Part shown: piece by piece, positions 1-10,599 of the stretch
Layout of the letters: each line of letters opens with the position of its first letter
How positions within the stretch are numbered: position 1 is the first letter of the stretch
Program-made: the position numbers and the translations under genes
NCBI GenBank assembly: GCA_905221605.1
Contig: CAJNDS010002069.1
Location: 79,541 to 141,540 of the forward strand
Direction of reading: 5' to 3'
DNA: 62,000 bases
Source of the DNA: Symbiodinium natans
Taxonomy: Eukaryota; Sar; Dinophyceae; Suessiales; Symbiodiniaceae
The notes under the pieces: model-generated
The model's input: only the letters and a program-made list of their open reading frames with translations
The model's database searches: none
What the model was told of the DNA's origin: nothing

Positions 1-615
1 TTATAAAAAAAAAAAATGCAAATTGCAGCATTCTGGGCACCCCGCTTCTCCCGTCAGCTTCTGGTGGTCTCCTAGCCTCGGTACATGCCTCTCACAGAAC
101 GACATCGAGTGTGCAAAACGAACATGCTCCACGAAGACACTCGGTGCTGCGCAAAGTGAGCATCGCATCTTGAAGCTTTCGACCCAGAGGCGTCATCTTG
201 GCAGACCGATAAGACCCGACAATTGATCCGCCAATGCAGGCACAAGCTATGGCCTCGGCTATGGCCCATAATCGCCCATTAGAAGCTGCTATATGGCCTC
301 CTGTGCCTATTATTGCCTATTGCGGCCCATGACGGACTTCTTGGGGTCTGGGCCAGGCACGCAGCCAAGCCTGGATTGAAGTCTGTCCGCTCCAGCAAGC
401 CGAGGCACAGCCTTGCTCGGACAGGCTGAGCCTTGGGGGTTTCCTCCTTTTCTTCTATTCTCAAATTCTTGTCTTTTTTGGGAGCCGGCGGGGGCGGAGG
501 AGGGGGGGTGTCCTGATAAAGGGGCTCATGATTGTATATGATCATGCTACATTTTTGGAAGGGGTAGCCCTGTTCTCGATGTTCTCGGAAAGTCCCATGT
601 CCGAACATGTTAGAT

Positions 616-651
<36 letters not shown>
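616..651. repeat. (GT)n microsatellite
   Basis: About 18 GT units. It creates the artificial His/Thr and Val/Cys runs in overlapping frames. Confidence 0.95.
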
Positions 652-655
<4 letters not shown>

Positions 656-869
656 CCTTCACTTGCCAAGAGAATCCAGTGCAACAATCCAGACATGCAC
701 ACTCCAACGAATTCTGAACAAACTGCACAGAATACATAGTTCCTGCATAGGCTTGGAACTGCAAGAGCCATGGTGCCATCTAGGCATGTGGCCCCAGCAC
801 TGCTTCCAATGCAGACACGGAAGCAAATGCTTTGCCTTGGGCTGGCACATGTTTGATGCACGTCATCAA

Positions 870-1260
870 GGTGCGTGGCAAGGGTTGCACTGAGGTGATC
901 ACCGGACAGGGGCGGCATGCTGGACCATTCAGAGGTACCGGTCACCTGCGCCACCGCTTCGAGCACTTCCACCTGCACCGTCGCAAACTCTCCAAAAAAT
1001 CACTTGCCTGCATGTGTTGAAAAAATCAGCCGAAGCTCCATGCGCCTGCTTGTGGATGAACGCCATTGCCTCTCTAAATGGAGTCTGCAAACGGCAAAAA
1101 AGGGCTCGAGATGGCTCGAGAAAACCTTGAGGACGGGGCATGGTTCACTTCTTGGAAGATAAGGGGCCTTCCGACTCAAAGCCACTCAGGCATGCCGTGC
1201 AAGTGCCGCGTTGACGTTCTGGCCGAGCATCAGGCAGAAGGCGGTCGATGCCTTATGGAA
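870..1260 (-). CDS. Unidentified minus-strand coding exons
   Basis: I do not recognise the product. Three short minus-strand stretches look like exons. One at about 1260-1190 contains HKASTAFCLMLGQNVNAAL. One at about 1120-1020 contains FREAMAFIHKQAHG and ASADFFNTCRQ. One at about 1000-880 contains TVQVEVLEAVAQVTGTSEW. Each is open only briefly and is flanked by AG-G and GC/GT motifs like those of the dynein exons elsewhere in the window. They share the strand of every confident gene here. The peptides do not match the dynein C-terminal region, which would be expected next in this direction, so they probably belong to another gene. The evidence is amino-acid texture and splice-like motifs only. 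Confidence 0.3.
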
Positions 1261-1441
1261 GTTCGGCATTTGCCATCAACCCTGAACCTAATCTAAACCC
1301 ATCGTTGCCGTCAATCGGCGGGTCTCTTGGAAGGGCTGGGTTCAGATTGCTGCAACCCTGGACGCCAAACCGGGCCGAGATCCTGGCACCGAAAGGGATC
1401 CGGAAAAGGGCACAGCCTGATGCCAAGGCACAAATTTGGGT

Positions 1442-1482
1442 GTTTACGATAAAAAGCAACAAGGTAGCCCTAATATCGTAAA
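1442..1482. mobile_element. Short fold-back element, TTTACGAT family
   Basis: Begins GTTTACGAT and ends ATCGTAAAC, an exact inverted terminal repeat of 9 bp around about 23 internal bases. It shares its ends with the elements at 28537-28640 and 34811-34916. Confidence 0.55.
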
Positions 1483-2129
1483 CCCCAATTTGGCTCTGGC
1501 AGTGGACCCAAGGGTGTAAGGCCCGAGCGGGCGTGATGAATCAGGACGGATCGTGCAGGCACTGCCTCACAGGCATCTGCAAGATGTTGTGTTTCCATGT
1601 TGCCGAGGTCACATTGTTCAGCCTGATGGTGCACGCCGTGGCGGGGACTCCCAGCCGGCATCCTTGCTCAGTTTGCCCGCAGCAAGGGTTTATGACAAAC
1701 GCATCCACCCGCACGCATGCCTTCACCATCCTTCACCCCAAAATGCGGTGCGCCAAGCTTTGCCCTTCTGACTGGTTTGTTGTCTGGGATTCGGAAACAG
1801 CACGATAATAAAGGGTTCGTAGGATACAGGTTTTTCTACACTTACATTCAGCACTCAGTTGGCTTAGGCAGTTCCTTTCTATCAGAATTCCGAATTCCCC
1901 AAGATCCCCAGGGGTGACTCAGGGCTCTTCGCAGGATTTGGATGGGAAGGCTGCGACACTGAGGGTCGGAACAGGCATGGGGTGATTCAGATGCCTACAA
2001 TCAACTCCTGAACTTTGAAGCCCTACACCCTGACCCCAGCAGATGTCACTAACCTGGTATCCCCAAGGCACTACTTTAGACTCATCTGTCGTGGTATTGA
2101 GGGCTTTTGCCGAATCGGGGCAAAGCGCA

Positions 2130-3168
2130 GAGTGTGCGAGTAGCTGCATGGAACTTCTCGTGGCATCCGAGGCGCGGCTTCTCTCTCTGCCAAGTGATCC
2201 TCCAGGATGGACTCGAGTTGCTCCTGAGAGAACAGCCTGAGGAGGACGACGAGCGACACCGGACTTGCATTGGGTGACAAGAATGATGTGGGAAGCGTAT
2301 GGACGCACATGGCATGCGTTTCTGTATGCTTGCTAGCAGCGGCTCATAGCGTCTGCCAGTTGCCAGGAAAAGATCTTCCACAGACACCTTCGCAGGGTGG
2401 CGCTTTTGCTGCTCATTGACTGCATTCCTCTCTAGTGATCTCAACTTAGCCAAGCCTTCAACGAGTTCTCGACACGAGCCTGCCAGAAGAATATCTAGTA
2501 TTTGCTGGGGCCAGAATATTTCAGAACATGTGCTTGTTACTGGCCTCCAGCACTTCGTCTGGCACCTACTGTACCAGAAGTTGCATGAAATTTGCACAAA
2601 GTGCAATGTACCACATGCTACTACGACTAGCGCGTGCGCGCCTCTGCGATGGAAAGCAGCACCTCGCAGGATGCAGGTGAATGCACTGCGCTCAGTTGGA
2701 ACATCGCGAAGAACCTTGAGAACTCTCTCAGTGCAAGTGGGCAACAAAAGACATTTTCAGCAGTGCAGCAACCCTCAGAGAATCCAATCATCCGACAGCC
2801 ACTTTGCCGTCACGGGTGAAAAAATACCTCTTTCGGAACTGACCCTGCTGACCTCGACTTGGCCACGTGACGTCTTTGCGAATCACACATGGCATGGCTG
2901 ATGCAGGTGTGCCCTGCGCTGCATTCGTAGTGCTTTGTGAGGATGCGGTTGGGCACTTGTTCATCGCGGCGCGCTCCTCGTGTTCCTCACTCTCCACCTC
3001 TTCATTCTCATTCTCAACCTTGGGCTTCTCCTCCCCGACACGCTGCTTGCTCAGCTCGACGTCACCCATGTTGTTTCGACTCACGGAGTTCCAGGTCGTA
3101 GGCTCTCCCGCAGACGCCATGCCGACTTTGGGCCACGCGACTAACAAGAGCTGCTCCTGTTCAGGCAT
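2130..3168 (-). CDS. Unidentified gene with acidic N-terminal exon
   Basis: A likely first exon starts with ATG at 3168 and is open for 126 codons. It contains a strongly acidic run (residues about 45-70, EEKPKVENENEEVESEEHEE) and ends near YFFTRDGKVAVG. Likely later exons are at about 2747-2650 (TERVLKVLRDVPTERSAFT), about 2510-2345 (ILDILLAGSCRELVEGLAKL, then VEDLFLATGRRYEPLLASIQ) and about 2245-2140 (LLRLFSQEQLESILEDHLAE). The later exons are predicted to be helical. I could not assign a family; a disordered acidic leader followed by helical domains is all that can be said. The gene lies beyond the last dynein AAA6 exon I can see and is on the same strand. The start is the first ATG of the longest open exon; an upstream exon is possible. 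Confidence 0.45.
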
Positions 3169-3780
3169 GTTACCATGTTAGTGGACCACGAACAGGGGGG
3201 CTGCCGAAACGCCTTCTAGCGGTGGAGACTCATGTCGGTGCTTACATGTACTTGACGACCTCCTTCTTGACAACTCAATTGAGCCTTCTACATGCCTGTC
3301 CCGCAGAAATGCTGCTGTGCAACCGCAGAATTTTCTGTCAACGTACAACAGTCAAGCAGGCTTGGCATCTGCTCACTCTGCAAGTGCGGGTGTGGACATA
3401 CCTTTAGAATCCTTTAAGACGCATTTAAACACAAAGAGCTACGAAGGTACCAGCGAAACTCCACTGCCTCGCCCGCGAGGATGAGCCCAGCAAGCGATCC
3501 CAGGGTCATGGGCTCTGGGCAGCCTAGCCTGCTTGCACGGGGCATTGCGGCATCTCGAAGCCCAGCGATCTACAGCGAGCTTACCGGCACAGACACGCCT
3601 GATTGCATACATAGCGAAAAAATATATGTGTCTAGGTTATATCGAGCATGATGGTGCCTGACATCGAAACAAGCATCCGCTGACCCCGTGCAAGAAAATG
3701 GTAGCCCTTCCCGCTTGCACCACCAAACGCCCCTCCACAGCCACCTCCAACCCTTCCTGGCTGGCCACCCCTTCCCCAAC

Positions 3781-3798
3781 TAGGGGGGGGGAGGGGAG

Positions 3799-3840
<42 letters not shown>

Positions 3841-3880
3841 GGGGGAGGGGGGGGAGGGGGAGGAGGGGGGGGGGGAAGGG

Positions 3881-3929
<49 letters not shown>
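3781..3929. repeat. G-homopolymer tract with interspersed A
   Basis: About 150 nearly pure G bases, including one uninterrupted run of over 50. The length may be unreliable because sequencing and assembly handle such tracts poorly. Confidence 0.95.
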
Positions 3930-4654
3930 CGAATGCGCGCTCACGCCAAGGGACCTGCACTGTGAAAATAGGTTTGCTTGTTCAATGCGCGTGCTTGTTG
4001 TTCTAGTGTTTCTCCTTTGCCTTTTCGTAATTCAGCATGCACGAAAAACAGCGTATTCTGCACTCGTGTGTTTGTGCTTACTTTAATCTACGCGTTTGTA
4101 TATCTTGTGTTTGAAAGTTTGTCTCTGACTGCTAGTCTTGCTGTTGTGGTTGTTGCTGCTGCTGCTGCTCCTCCTCCTCTTGTTGTAGTCGTTCTCGTTG
4201 GGGACAGCCCCGCCAGATAAGGATGGTTAGAAACAACCATTTCATTATTATGATAAGGAGAAGGAAGAGGAAGAGGAACTTGGTACTGATGGTTCATGAT
4301 GCGTTAGCCACGTCCCTGCCTGCTCCAGCCATGACGGCGGCATCCCCACCCCGAGGGGATCTGGGGAACAGGCCCACACCTGGTGCTTCAATGCCTGTAG
4401 GACTACGTGCAGGAATCCTGATCCCAAGAGGCGGCAAACGGCTGGCGAAAGTATAACAAACTCGAGGAAACCCGTCCAAAAAACGCACTGGTGCTGCACA
4501 CGCTGATGCTGATGTTACTTTACTACTGCCATGGACAACGTTGCTACCATCATCTCTTTATGTCGACTGAGCTCACATATACTCACTAATTCGATGTTGG
4601 CACGTTTACCGGGACTTGCGTTGAACAAAAACATCTCCTTCACCTTGCGAAGGG

Positions 4655-5475
4655 TCACCAGACTGACAGCTCGAGTGACAACCATGACGAAGGCATCCAA
4701 GGAGTACCTGAGACATGTTCTCAAAGCAGCCAAGCTAGTACTGCAGCCTTGCCAAGACGGTCAAGGGCACTTGTAGAAGGTGTGCATCTTGCACAGCTCC
4801 ATCATCAGGAAGAACCTGAGTCCCCCAAACAGGCGGGACTTCCAGCACGGATCTGTGATCATGCCTACAAAGGCCTGCGACGCTAACGCCTGAGTCTCAC
4901 GCAACAAGGACCCTCGGTTGGCAACGAGTCGGTAGTTCTCGGAGACCATGTTGATCTTTGCCTGGCCAGGGCAATCAACTTCATTCCCGTATTCTGCCTG
5001 CTAAGGTAAAGCAGGTCGCACCAGATGTCTATGCGCGAGAACAACTCGGATTAGCTGCAGCAATAGCCTCTGTCATCTGGGCAACCTTCACTTTCTCCTG
5101 CATTGGTCGAGCAATACTTGCAAGAAGCGAGAAACAGTCTGAGAATGTGTCCCTCGACGCACCGACCTCACCCAGACTTCATGGCCCGGAACCGGCACAT
5201 GTGGTGGAGCCCAACAGCCACATAATCCCTTCCTCGGAATGCTAAAACCCCCCAAACATGGCCTCTGATACATGAGAGCACGACCCGAGGAGGCGGGGGG
5301 TAGGGCCGGGGTGGAGGTGGTTGGGGGGCGGTCGGGTGGGGTCAAAAGGGGCGCGGGGGAGGAGGGGCTTGTAGTGAGTAAAATTGGGGGGAGGGGGGCG
5401 TAGAGGCTCCTTGACCTCATCCGAAGTGAACTTGGCATCTTCGAGGCCGAAGACCAACTCGTGGTCCTGCAAAGC
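4655..5475 (-). CDS. Dynein heavy chain, AAA5-AAA6 linker and part of AAA6
   Basis: Dynein heavy chains are the ATPase motors of cilia and flagella. Five exons are recognisable here, in order. About 5470-5409 reads ELVFGLEDAKFTSDEVKE, the family's LEDAK.TS.E motif that follows AAA5. About 5105-5060 reads EKVKVAQMTEAIAAA, from the helical connector. About 4957-4905 reads NMVSENYRLVANRGSLL, the family's Y.PVA.RGSLL motif. About 4830-4780 reads RFFLMMELCKMHTFYK. About 4712-4660 reads YSLDAFVMVVTRAVS, the family's YQ.SL..F segment. Joined, these follow the family order without overlap. The preceding dynein exon is at about 9955-9890, and the Ran-like gene lies between. I found no later AAA6 or C-terminal exons in 1-4650, so the gene either continues beyond the window or is broken here. 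Family assignment is firm; the arm subtype is not. Confidence 0.8.
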
Positions 5476-5559
5476 TGCTGTTGAAAACGCTTAGGGTTCG
5501 TCTTCTCTTTTAGGAATCTTACACTAGGAGCACTTAAGACAAGTATGTCAATTGGGACC

Positions 5560-7279
5560 CCAAGTGTTAGACTATTTTTTGGTGGGGCCAGCGCGGGCAA
5601 CGGATGCTGGCCAGCGCTAAGGCACCAAGGCTTCCCATGGAGTTCATGGGAGTCCGGAGTGCAATCTACTCCTCAGGTGACCAACTCCAACGCTTCTGAC
5701 ATCGCCCTGCTCCAGCTCTTTTTCGCTACTCCTCGGGCACAGGTGTCCGAATTGCCTCAGCAACTTCACAACGGTGCTTTGCGAACAGTTCCTTAGCAAA
5801 CAAGCGAGCAGAGTGGAACCTTAAGATGTTGCAGATGCAGCTGGAGCCTGCACATGCAGATGCACAATGATGCACATGTAATGGCAGGACACCGGCTGGA
5901 GTTGAGCTTCCGGAAAAATGGCACGCTGTGCCGCCATTTCCAACTTGGGAGAACCAGACAGTCCTGAGCCCAGCGGTTCTGGGTGCCCTCAGCTCCTGCA
6001 TTCTCTCAGAAGCCATGGCTAGCCATGGCATGTCAGCCAAGCGTCTGCGTGATAGCCACCAGAACGGTTTCCTTTCGGAACGTTTCAGCAAGTCATGCTG
6101 CATTGTGCCGCCAGGTTCTGCCATGTCGTGCCCGCATCCCCTCTTCACGCGCCCCAGCGACCCCCACCCCCACTGTAGTTCAGGCAGGCGGCTCCAAGTT
6201 GTCACAGGTCTTTGCACTAGTCCTCAGCTTCTCTGGCGCGGCACATCTGCTGAGCTTCGACCGGTCTCCTAACCCTTAGGCAGTCATGAGCCATAAAGCC
6301 CATGAAGCATTGAGCCTCAACAAGGCCCTAACAAGGTCTTCCAAAACTGAACGAAGTGCGGACAGTTCTCTCAAAGTGTTGAAGGCGCCTCTTCTGCTGG
6401 AAGGCAAGGCGGGCAGAGCGTGTCTGCTCTTTCCGCTGGGTGACATCACTCTTGTTGCCCACCAAGACGACCGGAATCGTGCCACACAACTTCGAAACGT
6501 CCCTCAAGAAGTTCGGCACATTGCGCCTCAGGGCTGCAGGGCCATGAGCAGCCAGAAAGCTCACTCTGCAAACACAGCAGCTTGTAAACTGTCAGATCTG
6601 CAGGAACCCATCTGTGGCTGGCACCAAGATGCGCGCGACCCCATGTCATACATGAGAATGGCGGCCTTCCAAGCACTGTTTGAGGTCCAGTGATGCGTCG
6701 TGTGAGCTCGTCCCCTCTACGAACCGACGCGGGTCAACGCGGCTGTGCTTGAACAAGGAGCGGTGTCGGCCTGGCTCTGGCTGAACTTGCGCTCTTCGGC
6801 ACTGGGGTCCAGCTCCCAAACATTGAAAACAATCCTCAGCGTAAGGTGGAAAGAAGCGGGAAGACCTTGCAAAGGGATTCTGATTCTGAGGGGACCACCC
6901 ATGACTCATGACTCTTCTGCAAATGCCACCCATGAAGACAAGGAGCTCGCCACATGTGGTGGCAAAGCGCAGCAAGACCACCTCTGTTGCTTCGCATCTG
7001 AAAAGCAACTTCTTCATACTTCTTCTACAGGACGTAACGTGGCATGAGCACGGCTTTGCGAGTTGCGCCTCTGTGTCCTGCGCAGCTCCACTCCTGATTC
7101 GCAGAGGCAAGGCTGCAGCGCGCTGTGCCGTTGACACGGAATGTACCGTTTGCTTTGCTGGACATCTCGCTCCTGGCAAACTCGCCTGTGTGATGTCGGA
7201 GAAGGAAGGAAGTTTTCCCAACAGCCTTCTCACCGATCAGCAGAATCTTGAACCTCGGGGGCCGTCCAAGCGCATGCAA
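5560..7279 (-). CDS. Divergent Ran-like small GTPase, multi-exon
   Basis: The chosen start is the ATG at 7279. The first exon holds RFKILLIGEKAVGKTSFLLR followed by HHTGEF, a P-loop (GEKAVGKTS) in the exact context of Ran (..RH.TGEF). Later exons are: about 7030-6925 (EVVLLRFATTCGELLVF, Ran strands 2-3); about 6860-6790 (IVFNVWELDPSAEERKF); about 6690-6640 (AAILMYDMGSRASW); about 6545-6350 (NVPNFLRDVSKLCGTIPVVL, VGNKSDVTQRK, then LQHFERTVRTSFSFGRP); about 6085-6030 (RKPFWWLSRRRLAD, Ran KPF.WLARKL); and possibly about 5615-5560 (HPLPALAPPKN, Ran MPALAPPE). Ran drives nuclear transport in eukaryotes. Here the switch I PTIG motif is unrecognisable, DTAGQE is replaced by ELDPSAEE, and the SAK motif is lost. 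Nucleotide binding is plausible, but normal GTP hydrolysis and Ran function are doubtful. The gene sits between two consecutive dynein exons on the same strand. Confidence 0.75.
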
Positions 7280-7301
7280 ACTGTATTGAATCCCCTACTC
7301 A

Positions 7302-7345
7302 CCCTAAACCCTAAACCCTAAACCCTAAACCCTAAACCCTAAACC
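7302..7345. repeat. Interstitial telomere-like repeat (CCCTAAA)6
   Basis: About six perfect CCCTAAA units, just upstream of the Ran-like gene's start codon at 7279. Confidence 0.95.
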
Positions 7346-8379
7346 CACTGAGATGAGCACTCAGCTACATGCTGCCGCATTGATCCAGGCGGGGCAAAGT
7401 TCAGACTGGATGTCGAGTTTTTCGTTCCTTAAGTGTTCGGACGGGTCGCGTGAGCTTCGCTTGCAGGGCAAAGGAAACTAAGAGCGACGCCTGCAGCGAA
7501 CTTCTGCCCAACCTCATCGACCATTGCCTTGCAAAGAAAGGCAACTCTGAAAAAGATTAGCCCGTTCAACCCCTCCCAAAAAATACCTGCGAAATTGACC
7601 CGGTTTAGAGCAAGAAAAGGTTCAAGGGTTGAGGCTTCAGGGCCCCGAACCCTTAGACCGCCCCCACACCCCGAGCTTCCTCTTCAATGTGGGGGCTCTT
7701 CTTCCCGTGCGGTGCTACAGCTGATTGCCGAAAGCCGCCCATGCTGCTTACAAATCACACATCAGGAGCATCAGCTGGACCTAGTTTCTCCACTAATCCC
7801 TGCCACGATGGCCCCGAAACTACCCTCCCCCACGCCCCCACGCCCCCCCACACCTGCTTATGCTGATTCAGCAAGGCTCTTCTTTGAACAAAAACCGAAG
7901 TTTTCGTCATTACATGCAACGCAGGCATGCCCCATTTACAAGGCCAAGCCTTGAATTCGGGCGACTTGCGGCCTCCAAGTACTCCTCGTTGTCAAAACGG
8001 TCCCACTTCGCCTGCGCAGCGAAGCAACCCACATCCTGAACACTGATCCAAACCCCTATAGGCCATAGAAACTTCAGCCAGAACCTACAAACTGAAACCC
8101 CACCAGCAGCAAGCCACCACTTACAGGGGATTGGAGCAACAACCTCCAGACCCCACGCACACCGGAGAAAGGGACGGCCTGGAACGCATCGAAGGCTGCT
8201 CGGCCCTTTACCTCCGGAGACTTGTCGAGTCCTTGGTTCCAGTTTAGGGCTTGTCAGGATTTATACGATTTAGGGTGCTTGAACCTGTTTTCACGGTTTC
8301 CAAAGCCCTGAGTCAGAATTTGTTGTTTTAGGGAGTCTGCATCGGAACCTATCAGTTGCAACTGTCATAACCTGACTGG
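7346..8379. other. Stretch with no recognisable gene
   Basis: This follows the telomere-like run at 7302-7345. There are short open frames on both strands but none has a recognisable motif. Two TTTAGGG-like half motifs occur near 8246 and 8328. Confidence 0.4.
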
Positions 8380-9060
8380 CGTCGGTTGATGGTTTTTAAA
8401 TGTTAGCTTCATAGCAGTATTGATATTCGCATTGGTTTCCATCAAAATTTAAGGCAGTTGTTAACACTAAATTACCATGTACTTTGAATTCTATCGAATA
8501 AGCACTATAAACAGCATCTAATGTATAACCAACTGTTAATGGTTCTGCTCCTGTATCTGCTAATAACGAATTGTGATTTGACATCCTGATTTGCATGACT
8601 ATTGAGATTTAAATTCCGCGTGCATCATCGAGACGGTATTAGGACAATGAGGACTATCATTATTAGAACTAAAGTAATTATCAGTGCTTCTAACAGGAAG
8701 AGAAAGGACATTCTCTGCTGTGTTTTCTACAACCTAAACCACCTGTTGGCACTGCTGTTTTCCACTCAAAAAATGACTCGCGTTCCTGATAGTCAAACCT
8801 CACTGCTTACTTGCAGAAAATATCAAGAATTCTGAAAGAACATATAGTTCGTCGCAACGATGTACAATGCCAAAAATGTCATGCCATGGATTAAATCGTA
8901 GATGTAGATTTAGAATGCACTCTGCTATGAACAAATGCACTCTGCTATTAAAGCAGCTAATACATAAACACAGATGATGCTTACAATTCTAACATCTTTA
9001 GTTTACATTTAGAATGCTAAAATAATGTAGATTCTTCTTTAGATACTGTAGATTGCGAAG
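8380..9060. other. AT-rich island
   Basis: About 680 bases are visibly richer in A and T than either side. They include many TTTA, ATTA and TAAA words and repeated 'gaatgcactctgctat' segments at about 8911-8952. Apart from the 66-codon minus-strand frame at its left end, no gene is apparent. Confidence 0.6.
8396..8596 (-). CDS. Short AT-rich ORF, 66 codons, origin unknown
   Basis: This is an uninterrupted 66-codon frame from ATG to stop on the minus strand, inside an AT-rich island whose base use differs sharply from the flanks. The product reads as a compact, acidic, Tyr/Asn-rich protein with no basic low-complexity runs (for example TGAEPLTVGYTLDAVYSAYS and CEYQYCYEANI). That texture is unlike the Arg/Pro/Ser-rich chance frames elsewhere in the window. 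I do not recognise a family. It could be a fragment of a transferred, viral or organellar gene, or a chance frame in AT-rich DNA. No splice sites of the local GC-AG type were obvious at its ends. Confidence 0.3.
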   Translation of the reverse strand: MQIRMSNHNSLLADTGAEPLTVGYTLDAVYSAYSIEFKVHGNLVLTTALNFDGNQCEYQYCYEANI

Positions 9061-9199
9061 TTTTTGGGGTTTCTGAGGACTCTGCTGCCTCTCAGAGATG
9101 AAAGAGGGGCATGCATGCATTCGCCATGTGCCACCACTGCCCCATCTGAGGGCCTCGCGGACCACCTCCTCAACTCGCTGTGGCGGGGCACAGGATTCA

Positions 9200-9445
9200 C
9201 CTCCGGCCACCCTCGCTCTCTCTGTTCTCTCTCTCTCTCTCTCCCTCGCTCTGCGCTGTTGCCGACTTGGGTACCCTGAGCTTCTGGCTCTTTGGGCGAT
9301 TGTGGTAATATCCCTTCTTGGCCACCTTCAGAACTTTACATGCTTGGAGAGGGAAGGCTCTGCGCACAGGGCACTGCCTCTTTGAGAATGGCCAAGTCCT
9401 CCTCGTCCAGATCATCTTCGTCAAGGCGCACGACACTCATCGGCT
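9200..9445 (-). CDS. Possible acidic coding exon
   Basis: A minus-strand segment at about 9425-9355 encodes an acidic peptide, DEDDLDEEDLAILKEAVPC. It lies between dynein exons (9.9 kb upstream, 5.47 kb downstream) and just upstream of the Ran-like gene. It is not a dynein motif I recognise. It may be an exon of an unidentified nested gene or of the Ran-like gene's leader. A (CT)n run at 9218-9250 lies alongside. Confidence is low because only one peptide supports it. Confidence 0.25.
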
Positions 9446-9884
9446 TGTCTCATCGCTCAGCTCATGGCTCATGGGGCCTTCTCTTGGGTTGGCGCTGTGA
9501 TCAGTGTTTACTGTATCCTAGCAAACTACATGTATATAGACACTCTGGACTTGTTCATGTGGGTATGCTGTCTGCTCAATCAAAGGCGTTGGCGCTATGT
9601 TGCTCCAGCAGCATAAGCATCATGAAGGGTCACAGCTATTTTGGGAGAAACTTGTTTTGCTTGCCGAAAGAAGCATTGCCATCTTGCATGTGATCTCAGA
9701 AGATTTCTTGAACCACTGGCTCACAATCGGGATTGTGGAGCCTTAGGTTCAGGTGCCGGTGCATGTACAGTACGGGAGGCTAATTTTCTTGACAAAGGGG
9801 AGGGGGTGGGGGGCTGCACCTGGTGGCATCTGGTGGCTATCTCCTTGCGGTGGCTCCTGAAACTGGGTAGCCTACCCACCCCTG

Positions 9885-10470
9885 GTCCTCCAGAATGTCG
9901 CCTTCTGCGCCAGCGAGCTTCTCCAGCAAGTACGATTCCAAGTCGGCCAGGCGCACCTGGGTCCCACCCGCGGGTACCAAGAGAATCAAGAATGCGGCTG
10001 AACCCTAAGTGTCCAACCACCAAAGCAACACACCCTCAACGTGAAAAACGCAAGATGCCTTGAACTCGTTCTGCTGCTGGATCAGCTCTGACTTCGTCCG
10101 GGCCAAGTCCGGCCTCCACAGGTTTCAGCTGGAAGGCGGGAGAGAGATTTTCGAAGCTTCCCTCCCCAGCTTGTGGTCAGCAGAAGTAGTAACCCAGTCA
10201 GGGCCTAGGGTTGCCCTACCAGGTTGCCTCTCCAGCTTCACAACCAAGAACAGCAGCTGGTCCTGCTGAAACAACATGCTTCTGAATATACTTTATCGTC
10301 AACATACTGCACATCGCAAGCGACGCGGTCTGCTACAAGCCCAAGAGATGGCCCCTGGCACGGTTTCGACAGGCTGCACTTTGGGAAGAAGGCGGGGGCA
10401 AAGAGCTCCAGCTCCTGCAACCCTTGCTCCGTGACGGTGAAGTTGATGACTGTGCATTCGGCCTGGTCAC
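9885..10470 (-). CDS. Dynein heavy chain, end of AAA5
   Basis: Four exons match the conserved run after AAA5's NPHYPPE motif. About 10465-10412 reads AECTVINFTVTEQGLQE (family: A..T.INF.VT..GLE.QLL). About 10262-10220 reads LLFLVVKLERQ. About 10125-10065 reads RPDLARTKSELIQQQNEFK (family: RPDLE..K.ELI.QQNE.K). About 9955-9890 reads VRLADLESYLLEKLAGAEGD followed by ILED (family: L..LE..LL..L..A.G.ILED). The acceptor side of each exon is AG-G. The preceding exon (ending NPHYPPEIQ) is at about 14.49 kb, so an intron of about 4 kb separates them. The following exon (ELVFGLEDAK) is at 5.47 kb, with the Ran-like gene in between. Family assignment is very secure; exon ends here are approximate. Confidence 0.85.
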
Positions 10471-10599
10471 AGTGACTGAATCGCTCACTGATGCGTGGCA
10501 GAACAACAGATTAATCAGTGACTAATCGCATGTGAAAGTGTCGACATCTACGACGCAGCTTCTCGCACATTGCTTTGGTCTTTTGATCTCCACGACTGG

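Noticed and set aside
3637-4006. Poly-Gly and poly-Pro frames
   Set aside because: Produced by the G homopolymer tract; no flanking coding signal.
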